Below are positions 35,841 through 43,928 of a stretch of DNA of 64,000 bases, piece by piece. How positions within the stretch are numbered: the stretch's first letter is position 1; each line of letters begins with the position of its first letter. The translations under genes and the position numbers were made by a program. Under the pieces are notes generated by a model. It searched no databases. It was not told the origin of the DNA and saw only the letters and a program-made list of their open reading frames with translations. The stretch comes from Longispora fulva (lineage in GTDB: Bacteria > Actinomycetota > Actinomycetes > Mycobacteriales > Micromonosporaceae): positions 2,232,001 through 2,296,000 of the forward strand of contig NZ_JADOUF010000001.1 in NCBI RefSeq assembly GCF_015751905.1. The letters are read 5' to 3'.

Positions 35841-36400
35841 TGCGAATCAGAGTTCTGGCTGCCGTCGCGACGGCGATCACCACGGCGGCGCTGACCGTGC
35901 CCGGGCCGGCCGCGGCGAGCGGGCCCGACGGACCCTGCGCGGCCGGTGAGGACAACTCCGGGCAGATCACCTCGGTCCAGAACAACGGCGGCGGCTCGAT
36001 CACGGTGTCCGCGTGGCTGAGGTACTGCTCCCCATCCAGCACCTGGGAATTTTCCGGCCTGCCGGCGTTCGGCGTACACCGGACTGTGGCCGGCGACGCT
36101 CTGGACGCCGACGTGGCCGGCGCCGCGTTCAGCACTGCGCGCGGCTACCAGGAGGTGACCCGCACCTTGAGGCTGTCTACGGCCAATGTCACCGATGTGT
36201 GTGTGCATCCCGGCGAGTGGTCCGTGCACTGCTGGACTGTGCGGACCTACCCGGACGGGGCAGGTGTGCGGGTCGCCGTCGGCGCGCCCAATGATCACCG
36301 GCTCAGCATGTTCGGGCATGTACCCCAGGACCCGGACCCGGGTTGCGGGAACTGTTGGGGCGGTCCGGACGCGCCGCCGGTGGGCGGCGGCAAAGGCTAG
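35840..36400 (+). CDS. Secreted hypothetical protein co-transcribed with the LuxR-type regulator
   Basis: A 186-residue exported protein: signal peptide (MRIRVLAAVATAITTAALTV, then PAAAS) and a mature beta-rich domain with six cysteines, three of them near the C-terminus in GCGNCWGG. I do not recognise the family. The ATG at 35840 overlaps the regulator stop, with GGAAAGGAAAG just upstream. Overlap with a regulator gene suggests a signal or effector linked to it, but this is inference only. Confidence 0.78.
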   Translation: MRIRVLAAVATAITTAALTVPGPAAASGPDGPCAAGEDNSGQITSVQNNGGGSITVSAWLRYCSPSSTWEFSGLPAFGVHRTVAGDALDADVAGAAFSTARGYQEVTRTLRLSTANVTDVCVHPGEWSVHCWTVRTYPDGAGVRVAVGAPNDHRLSMFGHVPQDPDPGCGNCWGGPDAPPVGGGKG

Positions 36401-36419
36401 GGCTTGAGTTGACGTGCCG

Positions 36420-36452
36420 GCTCCCATGACCCTGACAACGTGTGATGGGAGC
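36420..36452. other. Hairpin downstream of the secreted protein gene
   Basis: A perfect 8-bp stem (36420-36427 with 36445-36452) with a 17-nt loop, just before the stronger terminator. It could be part of a tandem terminator. Confidence 0.4.
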
Positions 36453-36457
36453 GCGAA

Positions 36458-36495
36458 GTGGGCTGCACCAGAACTTCGGTTCCGGTGCAGCCCAC
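36458..36495. terminator. Strong bidirectional terminator with a UUCG tetraloop
   Basis: A 12-bp perfect stem (36458-36469 with 36484-36495), one A-C mismatch, then 4 more pairs (36471-36474 with 36479-36482) closing a TTCG loop. It lies between the convergent secreted-protein and immunity genes. Confidence 0.9.
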
Positions 36496-36550
36496 GATTA
36501 GTTCAGATCTCGGGCCATCAGAGCCAACACCTTGACGTGACCTCTAGTGG

Positions 36551-36571
36551 TGCGGGGCTACCAGCCCCGCA
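36551..36571 (-). terminator. Compact hairpin overlapping the immunity-gene stop codon
   Basis: A perfect 9-bp stem (36551-36559 with 36563-36571) and a 3-nt loop. The stop codon of the immunity gene lies inside it, so the toxin-immunity transcript may end here or be slowed before the stronger terminator. Confidence 0.6.
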
Positions 36572-36944
36572 GTTGTTGAGCCGGTTTCCGCGTCCACCAC
36601 CAGTGCGCGCCGCGTTCCTTGTCGACTTCGGTGTATTGCGCTACATCCAGGCCCCCGTCATCGACCGTGGCTGCACGGAAGACGTCGTCCAGTATGACCA
36701 CAAGGGAGCTAACTTTAAAGGCCAGGTCGCCGGTCAATAGCTCAATGTCCCGCTCGATGGCGTTTCGAATGTCGAGGCAGTTGATATACTCCTGAACCAT
36801 TATCGGGCCGCTTGAGACAACACGGGCACACCGTTCCCACGTTCGTAGAAGACTGTGCAGGGACATGCCTCCGTCCAGCCTGAGGCCGAGCGCGTTGAGC
36901 TCAGCATCAGAGAGCGAGGAGGCGAATGCGTCAACGGAGTTCAT
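36558..36944 (-). CDS. Putative immunity protein for the adjacent polymorphic toxin
   Basis: A 128-residue acidic, helical cytoplasmic protein without a signal peptide. The ATG at 36944 lies inside the 3' end of the toxin gene (14-nt overlap), the usual place for an immunity gene. I recognise no family. GC content is low for this window: 53% in each of two counted 60-base lines (36661-36720 and 36781-36840). The role follows from position, overlap, size and composition, not from homology. Confidence 0.72.
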   Translation of the reverse strand: MNSVDAFASSLSDAELNALGLRLDGGMSLHSLLRTWERCARVVSSGPIMVQEYINCLDIRNAIERDIELLTGDLAFKVSSLVVILDDVFRAATVDDGGLDVAQYTEVDKERGAHWWWTRKPAQQLRGW

Positions 36945-39900
36945 CGTAGTATGCCTTTCCTCTCTCTGGCGTGAATACAGTTCCCAACTCCTGCCCTTCA
37001 TGCCCGAGTTCACCAGCGAGGGGATTCTCGATCACGACAGCCCGCTTGGCGTCGTCCCAATAGGCTACCCGCCCACCGTTCAGAGGCTTCGACACCGACG
37101 CCCTGACCTCGAAGAGTATGTCGTCGACATACTGGGCGAGCGCTTCGCGACCCTCGATGCCCGCGACGTAGTGGTCAGCAAGACCGTTCTTCAGCTCGTC
37201 CATAGAGTGGTCCGCGATCGAATAGGCCAGCTCGCACGGGCCGGTGTTGTGCACGAGAACTGGCACGCCACGAACCAGCACGTAGTACGTGTGCAGGTCG
37301 GCCACCGTAAGGTTGCGCATCTCCTGCGGGCCGCGACGGTTGCGGACCGCCACGACGGTAACGATTCGGCCGTCGTCGGTGCGTAGCCGATGCTGCACGA
37401 CCAATTGGCCGGCGTTCACCCATCCGCTTCGGGTCTCATCCCAGAACGGATGCTCCTGGGTGGTCCTGATCACCCCTTCGCCGCCGGAGGGCAGGGCGAC
37501 GGCGATATCTGCTAGATCAATGTCGATATTTACATGCAATTGGGTGACGTGTTCGGCTGCGGTTACTCCGGTCACTGGGTCGGTGGACAACACGAGATCT
37601 CCGAGCGCGACTGTTGCGATCGGTCTGGCGGTGCCGTCTGCCATCAGGACCTGCGTGTCCGCGCTGAAGCTGTTGCTGCGAGCACAGAACTTGAACCGGA
37701 TGGCGGCGCGACCGACCGCTGTGCGTTCGCCCGCGACAGTGAGAGCAGTCAGGACCCGGGCGTCGATGTTGGGGTTGCCCCGCAGGGCGCCATAGGCCGC
37801 TGCGAGTCCCTCGCCATTTGCCAGTGCTCCCCTGAACCTGGTCACGGCGGCGACCATGGCGTCGAGGCGAGCCAGGACCGGTGCCGTGTAGCCGCCCAGC
37901 GCGACTCTGAGCACGAGCTGGGCGTCTTCGATGCCAATGCCGGTCATGACGGCGTACCGGACCGCGATGACTCCCTTGACCCCCTTGAGGAGGGTGCCCC
38001 AGGGAATGAAAGTGGCGACGGCCCAAGCACACGGCCCGTTCACGCCGGGATTCTTGATGCACGTGATGAGGTCGCCGAACAGCAGGCTGGCAAGGATCTT
38101 GGCGCTGTCCCCCGTCATGCACATACCGGATTGCGGATCGCAGCGGACCTGGTAGTGCTCGACGTAGTCTTTGTAGGTCAGCTCGGAGGTGGCGTCGAAC
38201 TGGACGCCGTCCAGGGTCTTGCTCGCCAGCACCAGGGTGTCAGCCTCGGTGTATTTGCCCTGGCAGCCGGCGATGGACAGGTTCGGCACGGGACAGGTCT
38301 TCAGGACGTAGTCCACGGTGCCGGAGACCTTGACCGTGACGGGTACATCGCAGACGTCGACGCCGGCGGCGTTCTTGTGCCAGGTGTGGTCGTCGCTGGT
38401 CAGCCAGCCCCACATCCCGCCGGGGTCCTCGGCGGTGCACTTCGACATGTCCTCGTGGACGATGTCCTGTTTCATGTCCGGCCGGGGCACCGCGTCGACG
38501 AACGACACCCGGCCGTCCTCGTCGACGAATGCGGTCTCGTTCTGCATGGCGCCCGCGGCCTGCTGGCGGTTCCAGACCTCCTGGCGCGCTGCGTCGGCGG
38601 CCTGGTTGGCCTCCGTGGAACTCTTCCCCGCGGCCTCGGCGGATGCCCTGGCCTGGTCGGCCGCGGCCTTCGCGTCGATCGCGTACTGCTTCGCCTGCTG
38701 TGCCGAGGCCGTCGCCGCGGTGGCGGAGTTGTCCGCGCGGCGGGCGGCGTCGCGGGCGGAGGCCGCGTTGGCCAGGGCCGTCCTGGCGTAGTCGGCTGCC
38801 TGCTTCGCTGACGCCTGGGCCTGCAGGGCGGACGCGGCGGCCTGCCGGGCGGCCTCGGCTGCCTGGCCCGCTGATATCTGGGCCTGGTTGGCGTAGCCGG
38901 CGGCCTCGGTGGCCGCGCCTCGGGCGGTGGCAGCTGCCCGGGCCGCCTCCGCCGCGTACTGCCGTGCGACCGCGACCGAGCCGTCGATCTTGTTGAGGTA
39001 CGCGCCAATCGTGGCCACATGCGCCGCGGTGTCCGCGTCGCGACGCTGGGCCTTGGGCAGCCCGATCTGCAGGAAGGGCACATACCCCGACTTCGGCCCG
39101 GACAACACCGCCTGCGCCACGGCATTGACCTCCGGGCCCCCGTCGTGGATCGCCTTGTTGATCAGAACCGCGTTGTCGTCGTCGCGCACCTCGTACTGCT
39201 TGTGTGTCAGGAACTCCCGGACGGCGGCGATGGAGCTGTCCAGGGCGGCGCTACCGGCGGCCTTCATCGCCTCGCTGCCGGCCGCCATGATCTGCGACAC
39301 CAGCACCCGGTCGTCGTCGTCCTTGCCCGGGTAGGCGCCGGTGGACAGGAACTCGCGCACCTGCGCCGGGGTCCCGACGGCCGCCTGTTCCGCGGCCAGG
39401 CGCTGCGGCAACCGGGTGGAGGCGTATGCGATGGTCATCACGCTGACCCGGTCGTCGCGGTCCCTGGCCTCGGTGAGGCCGGTGCTCAGGAATGCGCGCA
39501 CGTCGGCGTCCGTACCGGCGAGGGCGGTTTCGGCGGCGGCCTGGACCCAGGGCCCGCCGGCGGTCAGCAGCCGCACCGCCGCCTGGCGACCCTTGGTGAC
39601 TGCGACCGCCGGGTCGACTCCTGTGGCGGTGGCCTCCGTGAGCAGCCGTTCGGTGTCTGCGGCCAGTTGTGCGGCCTGACCGGCCTGCCACGCCGCGGTC
39701 TTCTTCTGTTCGTCCTCCACCCGCTTCGCTTCCACGGCGGCGGCGACCGAGGCCTTCTCCTGGGCTACGAGGCGTTCGGCGTCGGCTTTGCGGGAGGTGT
39801 CGGCGATCTTGTGGGCCTGGGTGGCGGCCTGGGCCGCCGCGTCGGCGGCCGCGGTGGCCTCGGTGGCCGCGGCCTGGGCGGTGGTGGCCGCGGTCGCGGC

Positions 39901-41385
39901 CTCGCCGGCGTGCGCGGCGGCGGCGGTGGCTGCCGCCGCGGCCGCGTCGGCGTGTCCGGCGGCGGCGTTCGCGGCGCGCTGGGCCTCACCTGCCGCGGCG
40001 GCGGCCTCCGCGGCGATGGCGACGGTCGCGGTCGCCGCACGGGTCGCCTCAGCGGCGGCCGTCCTGGCTTTCGTTGCCGCGTCGTTGGCCCGAGTGGCGG
40101 CGTCGCCGGACACCCCGGCACACTGGGCGGCGTCCGCCGCGGCCTGCGCCGCCGCCGCCGCGTTCGTGCCAGCGTCGGCGGCGGCCTGGGCCGCAACACC
40201 CGCCTCGGTGGCGACCCGGCCCGCCCACGCGGCGGCCTCACCGGCGCTGCGGGCATCGGTCGCCGCCTGTCGGGCTGCCGCTGCGGCGGCGCGCGCGGCG
40301 TCCGCCTGTCCGGCGTCGGTGGCCGCGTCGGCGGCGGCCTTGCGGGCTGCCGCGGCGGCGTCGCCCGCCTGCGTGGAGGCCGCAGCGGCGGCAGCAGCCG
40401 CGTTCGCCGCCTGCTGGGCCGCCTCGTTCGCGGCGGTCGCCGCCGTCGAGGCGGTCTGGGCGGCGACCGCCGCCCGGCCGGCGGCGTCGGCTGCCCGGCC
40501 CGCCGCCGCAGCGGCCTTGACCGCGTCACCTTGCGCGGCCTTCGTCTCCTGCGCGGCCCGCTGCGCGGCGTCCTTCGCCAGCCTCGCCGCGTCCACCGCC
40601 TTGGCCGCGGCGTCCTTGGCCGTCCGGGACTGCTCCCCCGCCCGCCCGGCGGAGTTGCCGGCAAGGTCGGCCAGTTGCGCGACGGTCAAAGTCTCCTGGT
40701 CGCGGGCCGCGGCGACCTGCCAGCCGGCGCGCAGGAACTCCCGCACGTCCTCAACCGTGCCGTCCAGGGCCACCCCGGCGGCCTTCTTCACTTCAGGGCC
40801 GCCGGTGGACATCAGTTGGTTGACCCGGACCCGGTCGTCATTGTCGCGCGCCGTGAACTGTTCGGAGTTCAGGAACCTCGTCACGTCATCGGCCGTGCCG
40901 TCCATGGCCTTGCCGGCGGCGACGCGCACGCCGGGGCCTCCGGTGGCCATGATCTGCGACAGCCGGACCCGCTGGTCGTCCTCGAAGGGCTTCCTATAAC
41001 CGGAGTCCAGAAACGCCTGCACACCGGCCGCCGGCCCAGCCAGGGCTTTGGCTCCGGCCGCACGGACTCCCGGGCCCGACACGGCCAGCCGCTGTTCGAG
41101 CTGGGCGCGCAGGTCCTGCTCAGCAGCGGCTGTCTGACCGGTGGCGAGAAAGACCTGTATCCCCTGATCGGGACCGGCCAGGGCTGTCTCGGCTCCCCGA
41201 CGTACCGCCGGACCGCCGGCCTTCCACGCGGCCAGGACCTTTGCCCGGTCGCTCAGTGTCACCGGCGCCGGGGTGGGATCAGCCAGGGCCGGGGCTGACA
41301 GCAGCCCCACCGCCAGGCTGACGGCCAGAATGACGGCGGCGGCGGCCCGCGCGCGTGCCGTCGTTGACTGTGCTGTCACTTTCAT
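36931..41385 (-). CDS. Secreted ALF-repeat / Ala-rich coil / Hint polymorphic toxin
   Basis: A 1484-residue exported protein (ATG 41385; 41400 is an alternative). Layout: signal peptide (about 1-36); ALF-type repeats (about 50-230, and again about 610-790) such as AGGPAVRRGAETALAGPDQGIQVFLATG cut into TGxxxVrxFL units; long Ala-rich coils (about 245-590 and 810-960); a Cys-containing linker; a Hint autoprocessing domain (about 1234-1380) from NSFSADTQVLMADG to HTYYVLVRGVPVLVHN; and a unique C-terminal toxin domain of about 104 residues after VLVHN. The nucleophile position before NSF, usually Cys, is Ser here, and the +1 residue is Thr. The toxin domain ends VFTPERGKAYYDELR and is unassigned. 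An immunity gene overlaps the 3' end. Confidence 0.88.
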   Translation of the reverse strand: MKVTAQSTTARARAAAAVILAVSLAVGLLSAPALADPTPAPVTLSDRAKVLAAWKAGGPAVRRGAETALAGPDQGIQVFLATGQTAAAEQDLRAQLEQRLAVSGPGVRAAGAKALAGPAAGVQAFLDSGYRKPFEDDQRVRLSQIMATGGPGVRVAAGKAMDGTADDVTRFLNSEQFTARDNDDRVRVNQLMSTGGPEVKKAAGVALDGTVEDVREFLRAGWQVAAARDQETLTVAQLADLAGNSAGRAGEQSRTAKDAAAKAVDAARLAKDAAQRAAQETKAAQGDAVKAAAAAGRAADAAGRAAVAAQTASTAATAANEAAQQAANAAAAAAAASTQAGDAAAAARKAAADAATDAGQADAARAAAAAARQAATDARSAGEAAAWAGRVATEAGVAAQAAADAGTNAAAAAQAAADAAQCAGVSGDAATRANDAATKARTAAAEATRAATATVAIAAEAAAAAGEAQRAANAAAGHADAAAAAATAAAAHAGEAATAATTAQAAATEATAAADAAAQAATQAHKIADTSRKADAERLVAQEKASVAAAVEAKRVEDEQKKTAAWQAGQAAQLAADTERLLTEATATGVDPAVAVTKGRQAAVRLLTAGGPWVQAAAETALAGTDADVRAFLSTGLTEARDRDDRVSVMTIAYASTRLPQRLAAEQAAVGTPAQVREFLSTGAYPGKDDDDRVLVSQIMAAGSEAMKAAGSAALDSSIAAVREFLTHKQYEVRDDDNAVLINKAIHDGGPEVNAVAQAVLSGPKSGYVPFLQIGLPKAQRRDADTAAHVATIGAYLNKIDGSVAVARQYAAEAARAAATARGAATEAAGYANQAQISAGQAAEAARQAAASALQAQASAKQAADYARTALANAASARDAARRADNSATAATASAQQAKQYAIDAKAAADQARASAEAAGKSSTEANQAADAARQEVWNRQQAAGAMQNETAFVDEDGRVSFVDAVPRPDMKQDIVHEDMSKCTAEDPGGMWGWLTSDDHTWHKNAAGVDVCDVPVTVKVSGTVDYVLKTCPVPNLSIAGCQGKYTEADTLVLASKTLDGVQFDATSELTYKDYVEHYQVRCDPQSGMCMTGDSAKILASLLFGDLITCIKNPGVNGPCAWAVATFIPWGTLLKGVKGVIAVRYAVMTGIGIEDAQLVLRVALGGYTAPVLARLDAMVAAVTRFRGALANGEGLAAAYGALRGNPNIDARVLTALTVAGERTAVGRAAIRFKFCARSNSFSADTQVLMADGTARPIATVALGDLVLSTDPVTGVTAAEHVTQLHVNIDIDLADIAVALPSGGEGVIRTTQEHPFWDETRSGWVNAGQLVVQHRLRTDDGRIVTVVAVRNRRGPQEMRNLTVADLHTYYVLVRGVPVLVHNTGPCELAYSIADHSMDELKNGLADHYVAGIEGREALAQYVDDILFEVRASVSKPLNGGRVAYWDDAKRAVVIENPLAGELGHEGQELGTVFTPERGKAYYDELR

Positions 41386-41505
41386 CGAACCTGATCCCAT
41401 CCGGTCGGAGCGCGTCAGGACGCCACCACGCCACCCGGCAATCGCCTGGTGGCTCCAGCAAACGAGTTCACGACAGTCGGGTTGATATCTCCCGGCCTAG
41501 GCGGC

Positions 41506-41535
41506 CCCGCCCCTGCTCGCTCCGGCCGGGGCGGG
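41506..41535 (-). terminator. GC-rich hairpin after the first pseudoprotease-propeller gene
   Basis: CCCGCCCC (41506-41513) pairs with GGGGCGGG (41528-41535). It lies just downstream of the gene ending at 41554. Confidence 0.5.
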
Positions 41536-41553
41536 CCACGAACTTCCCTGTAG

Positions 41554-43857
41554 TTACAGTGGCTTGGCGAAACTGTTCTTCGCCCAGGTGGCGAAGTTGT
41601 CGGCGGCCACCGCCGTGATCGTGAACGAACCGTCGCCCTTCGACAGGGCGACTGGGATGCTGTTCCAGTTGTCGCCACCGACCATCGCGATGTCGGCTTT
41701 GCCGTCGCCGTTGTAGTCGCCGGTCAGTGGCTTGGCGGAACTGTTGTTGGCCCATGTCGCGAAATTGCTCGCGACCACTGCCGAGACAGTGAAGGAGCCG
41801 TCGCCGTTGGACAACGCCACCGGGATGCTGTTCCAGCCGCTGCCGCCGACCATCGCGATGTCGGTCCTGCCGTCACCGTTGAAATCGCCGGTCAGCGGCT
41901 TCGCGGCGGCGTTCTTGGCCCAGGTGGCGAAGTTGTCGGCGGCCACCGCCGTGATCGTGAACGAACCGTCGCCCCTGGACAGCGCGACCGGGATGCTGTT
42001 CCAGTTGTCACCGCCCACCATCGCGATGTCCGTCTTGCCGTCACCGTTGAAGTCACCGGTCAACGGCTTCGCGGTCGCGTTCCTCGCCCAGATGGCGAAA
42101 CTGTCGGCGGCCACCGCTGTGACCGCGAATGAACCGTCACCCTTCGACAGCGCCACCGGAATGCTGTTCCAGTTGTCACCGCCCACCATCGCGATGTCCG
42201 TCTTGCCGTCACCGTTGAAGTCACCGGTCAACGGCTTTGCGGAGCTGCTGGTCGCCCAGGTCCCGAAACTGTCCGCCGCCACTGCCACGATCGCGAACGA
42301 GCCGTCACCGTTCGACAACGCCACCGGGATGCTGTTCCAGCCGCTGCCGCCGACCATCGCGATGTCGGTCCTGCCATCACCGTTGAAGTCACCGGTCAAC
42401 GGCTTCGCGGTCGCGTTCCTCGCCCAGATGGCGAAGCTGCCCGCCACCGTTGCGGTGACCGTGAACGAACCATCGCCTTTCGACAACGCCACCGGAATGC
42501 TGTCCCAGCTGTCGCCGCCCACCATCGCGATATCGGCTCTACCGTCACCGTTGAAATCACCGGTCAACGGCTTCGCGGTGGGGTTCTTGGCCCAGGACGC
42601 GAAGTTGTCGGCGGCCACGGCCGTGATCCCGAAGGAACCGTCGCCCTTCGACAGGGCCACCGGAATGCTGTTCCAGTTGTCACCGCCCACCATCGCGATG
42701 TCGGTCCTGCCGTCACCGTTGTAGTCGCGACCCAGCTGGGCCGGGGTGTTGTCCCGGACCCAGCCGGCGATGTCGTCGACCCTGACGGCTGTCGCGGCGG
42801 GGCCCCCGCCGGGGCCGTCCAGGCAGCCCGCCTGGCCCGACCGGCTGTGGACGGCGACGAGTTCGCCCTGGCCGTTGGTCGCGGGCCCACCGGCGTCGCC
42901 CTTGCACACCAGGCCGGTCGTGACGTTGACCGCAAGGCTGGTGCCGACGGTCGCGGTGACGGTCACGCCGGCCGGCCGCTGCGTCCCGGTGTGCCACGCG
43001 GTCGCCGTACGCCCGTATCCCACAGCCTGCAACACGGCCCCCGTGGCCGCTGCGGAGCCGGAGACCCTGAGCGCCGCGACCCCGCCGATGGGCGTCGCGA
43101 GCCGACCCAGCACCAGGTCACGGTCGGACCGGGGGACCAGTGCCGTGACGGCCACCGGCACGCGTCCGGGGAACTCCACCTGCGAAGGCCGGCTGGGCGC
43201 ACCCGCGGGCACGACCGGCTGGGCGGGGTCGTCGGCGAAGCAACTCGCCGCCGTCAGGACCCACTGGGCGGCGACCAGGGTGGCGGTGCAGGCCCTGGAA
43301 CCGACACGGCCGGGCGGTCCCACGGTGAGGTTCCCGACCGCGGGGTTGGGGTTGGTGACCGACACCGCCGGCCCGTCGGTGGCGATGAGTTCGAGCAGGG
43401 TAGTGGCGCCGCTGGAACTGCCCTCGCCGACCGGGGTCCATTCGTTCTTGCTGACATCGACGCTGGCGACAGTCCCCTGGCTGCTCAGCGTGGCCTTGAT
43501 CGCGTGGCTGTCGCCCCTGATGCTGAAGACCTCGGGAATTTCCAGGGCCAGGTACCCCGTCGCGCCCGTGATCTTGAAGCAGGCGTGGCTGGGAGCCAAC
43601 GACCGGCTGTACAGCTCGACCAGGCCACCGCCGGGCACACAGTCGGCCAGCACGATGTGCCCGTCGCCCGAGCGCAGCGTGATGCCCCGTGCGGCGAGGA
43701 TCCCCGCCGCTCCCGGGTAGGCGAAGTCCTCCACCGCCGACGGGAGCGCCGTCTCGGCCGCCGATGCCGACGTTGCCGAACCCACCAGTACCGGAGTGAT
43801 CAACAATGCCGCGGCCAGCGGCGTGACCAGGCCTCGACGCGCTCTACTCATCCACAC
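41554..43857 (-). CDS. Secreted trypsin-fold pseudoprotease with seven-blade FG-GAP propeller (1)
   Basis: A 767-residue exported protein. The GTG at 43857 has GGGAG 5 nt upstream; ATG 43851 is the alternative. Signal peptide (TPLAAALLITPVLVGSATSA), an N-terminal beta domain (about 45-155), an S1 trypsin-like domain (about 165-350), then seven 56-residue FG-GAP/VCBS blades with DFNGDGxTDIAMVGG calcium loops. The S1 domain keeps CTATLVAAQWVLTAASCF, DRDLVLGRL and CKGDAGGP, but the catalytic His is Ser (TAASC for TAAHC) and the catalytic Ser is Ala (GDAGG for GDSGG), so it should be inactive as a protease. It is a tandem paralogue of the next gene upstream (46292) and probably co-transcribed with it. 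Likely a surface binding protein; ligand unknown. Confidence 0.9.
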   Translation of the reverse strand: MWMSRARRGLVTPLAAALLITPVLVGSATSASAAETALPSAVEDFAYPGAAGILAARGITLRSGDGHIVLADCVPGGGLVELYSRSLAPSHACFKITGATGYLALEIPEVFSIRGDSHAIKATLSSQGTVASVDVSKNEWTPVGEGSSSGATTLLELIATDGPAVSVTNPNPAVGNLTVGPPGRVGSRACTATLVAAQWVLTAASCFADDPAQPVVPAGAPSRPSQVEFPGRVPVAVTALVPRSDRDLVLGRLATPIGGVAALRVSGSAAATGAVLQAVGYGRTATAWHTGTQRPAGVTVTATVGTSLAVNVTTGLVCKGDAGGPATNGQGELVAVHSRSGQAGCLDGPGGGPAATAVRVDDIAGWVRDNTPAQLGRDYNGDGRTDIAMVGGDNWNSIPVALSKGDGSFGITAVAADNFASWAKNPTAKPLTGDFNGDGRADIAMVGGDSWDSIPVALSKGDGSFTVTATVAGSFAIWARNATAKPLTGDFNGDGRTDIAMVGGSGWNSIPVALSNGDGSFAIVAVAADSFGTWATSSSAKPLTGDFNGDGKTDIAMVGGDNWNSIPVALSKGDGSFAVTAVAADSFAIWARNATAKPLTGDFNGDGKTDIAMVGGDNWNSIPVALSRGDGSFTITAVAADNFATWAKNAAAKPLTGDFNGDGRTDIAMVGGSGWNSIPVALSNGDGSFTVSAVVASNFATWANNSSAKPLTGDYNGDGKADIAMVGGDNWNSIPVALSKGDGSFTITAVAADNFATWAKNSFAKPL
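41560..42735 (-). repeat. Seven tandem 168-bp FG-GAP repeats
   Basis: Seven in-frame copies of a 56-codon unit, highly alike at the DNA level. Blades 3 and 6 share SGWNSIPVALSNGDGSF and the rest share the DNWNS/SWDS form, revealing an underlying three-blade super-repeat plus one extra blade. Confidence 0.9.
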
Positions 43858-43928
43858 AGTGACTCCCACAGCAGGACCAGGGAGCACACAGAGCCCCAGG
43901 TCGGAGGACACGACGTCGAACGGCGAGG

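Noticed and set aside
39019-41298. 759-residue plus-strand open frame opposite the toxin gene
   Set aside because: The antisense of Ala-rich codons gives Gly/Arg/Leu-rich nonsense. The minus frame has signal peptide, ALF, Hint and a logical immunity neighbour.
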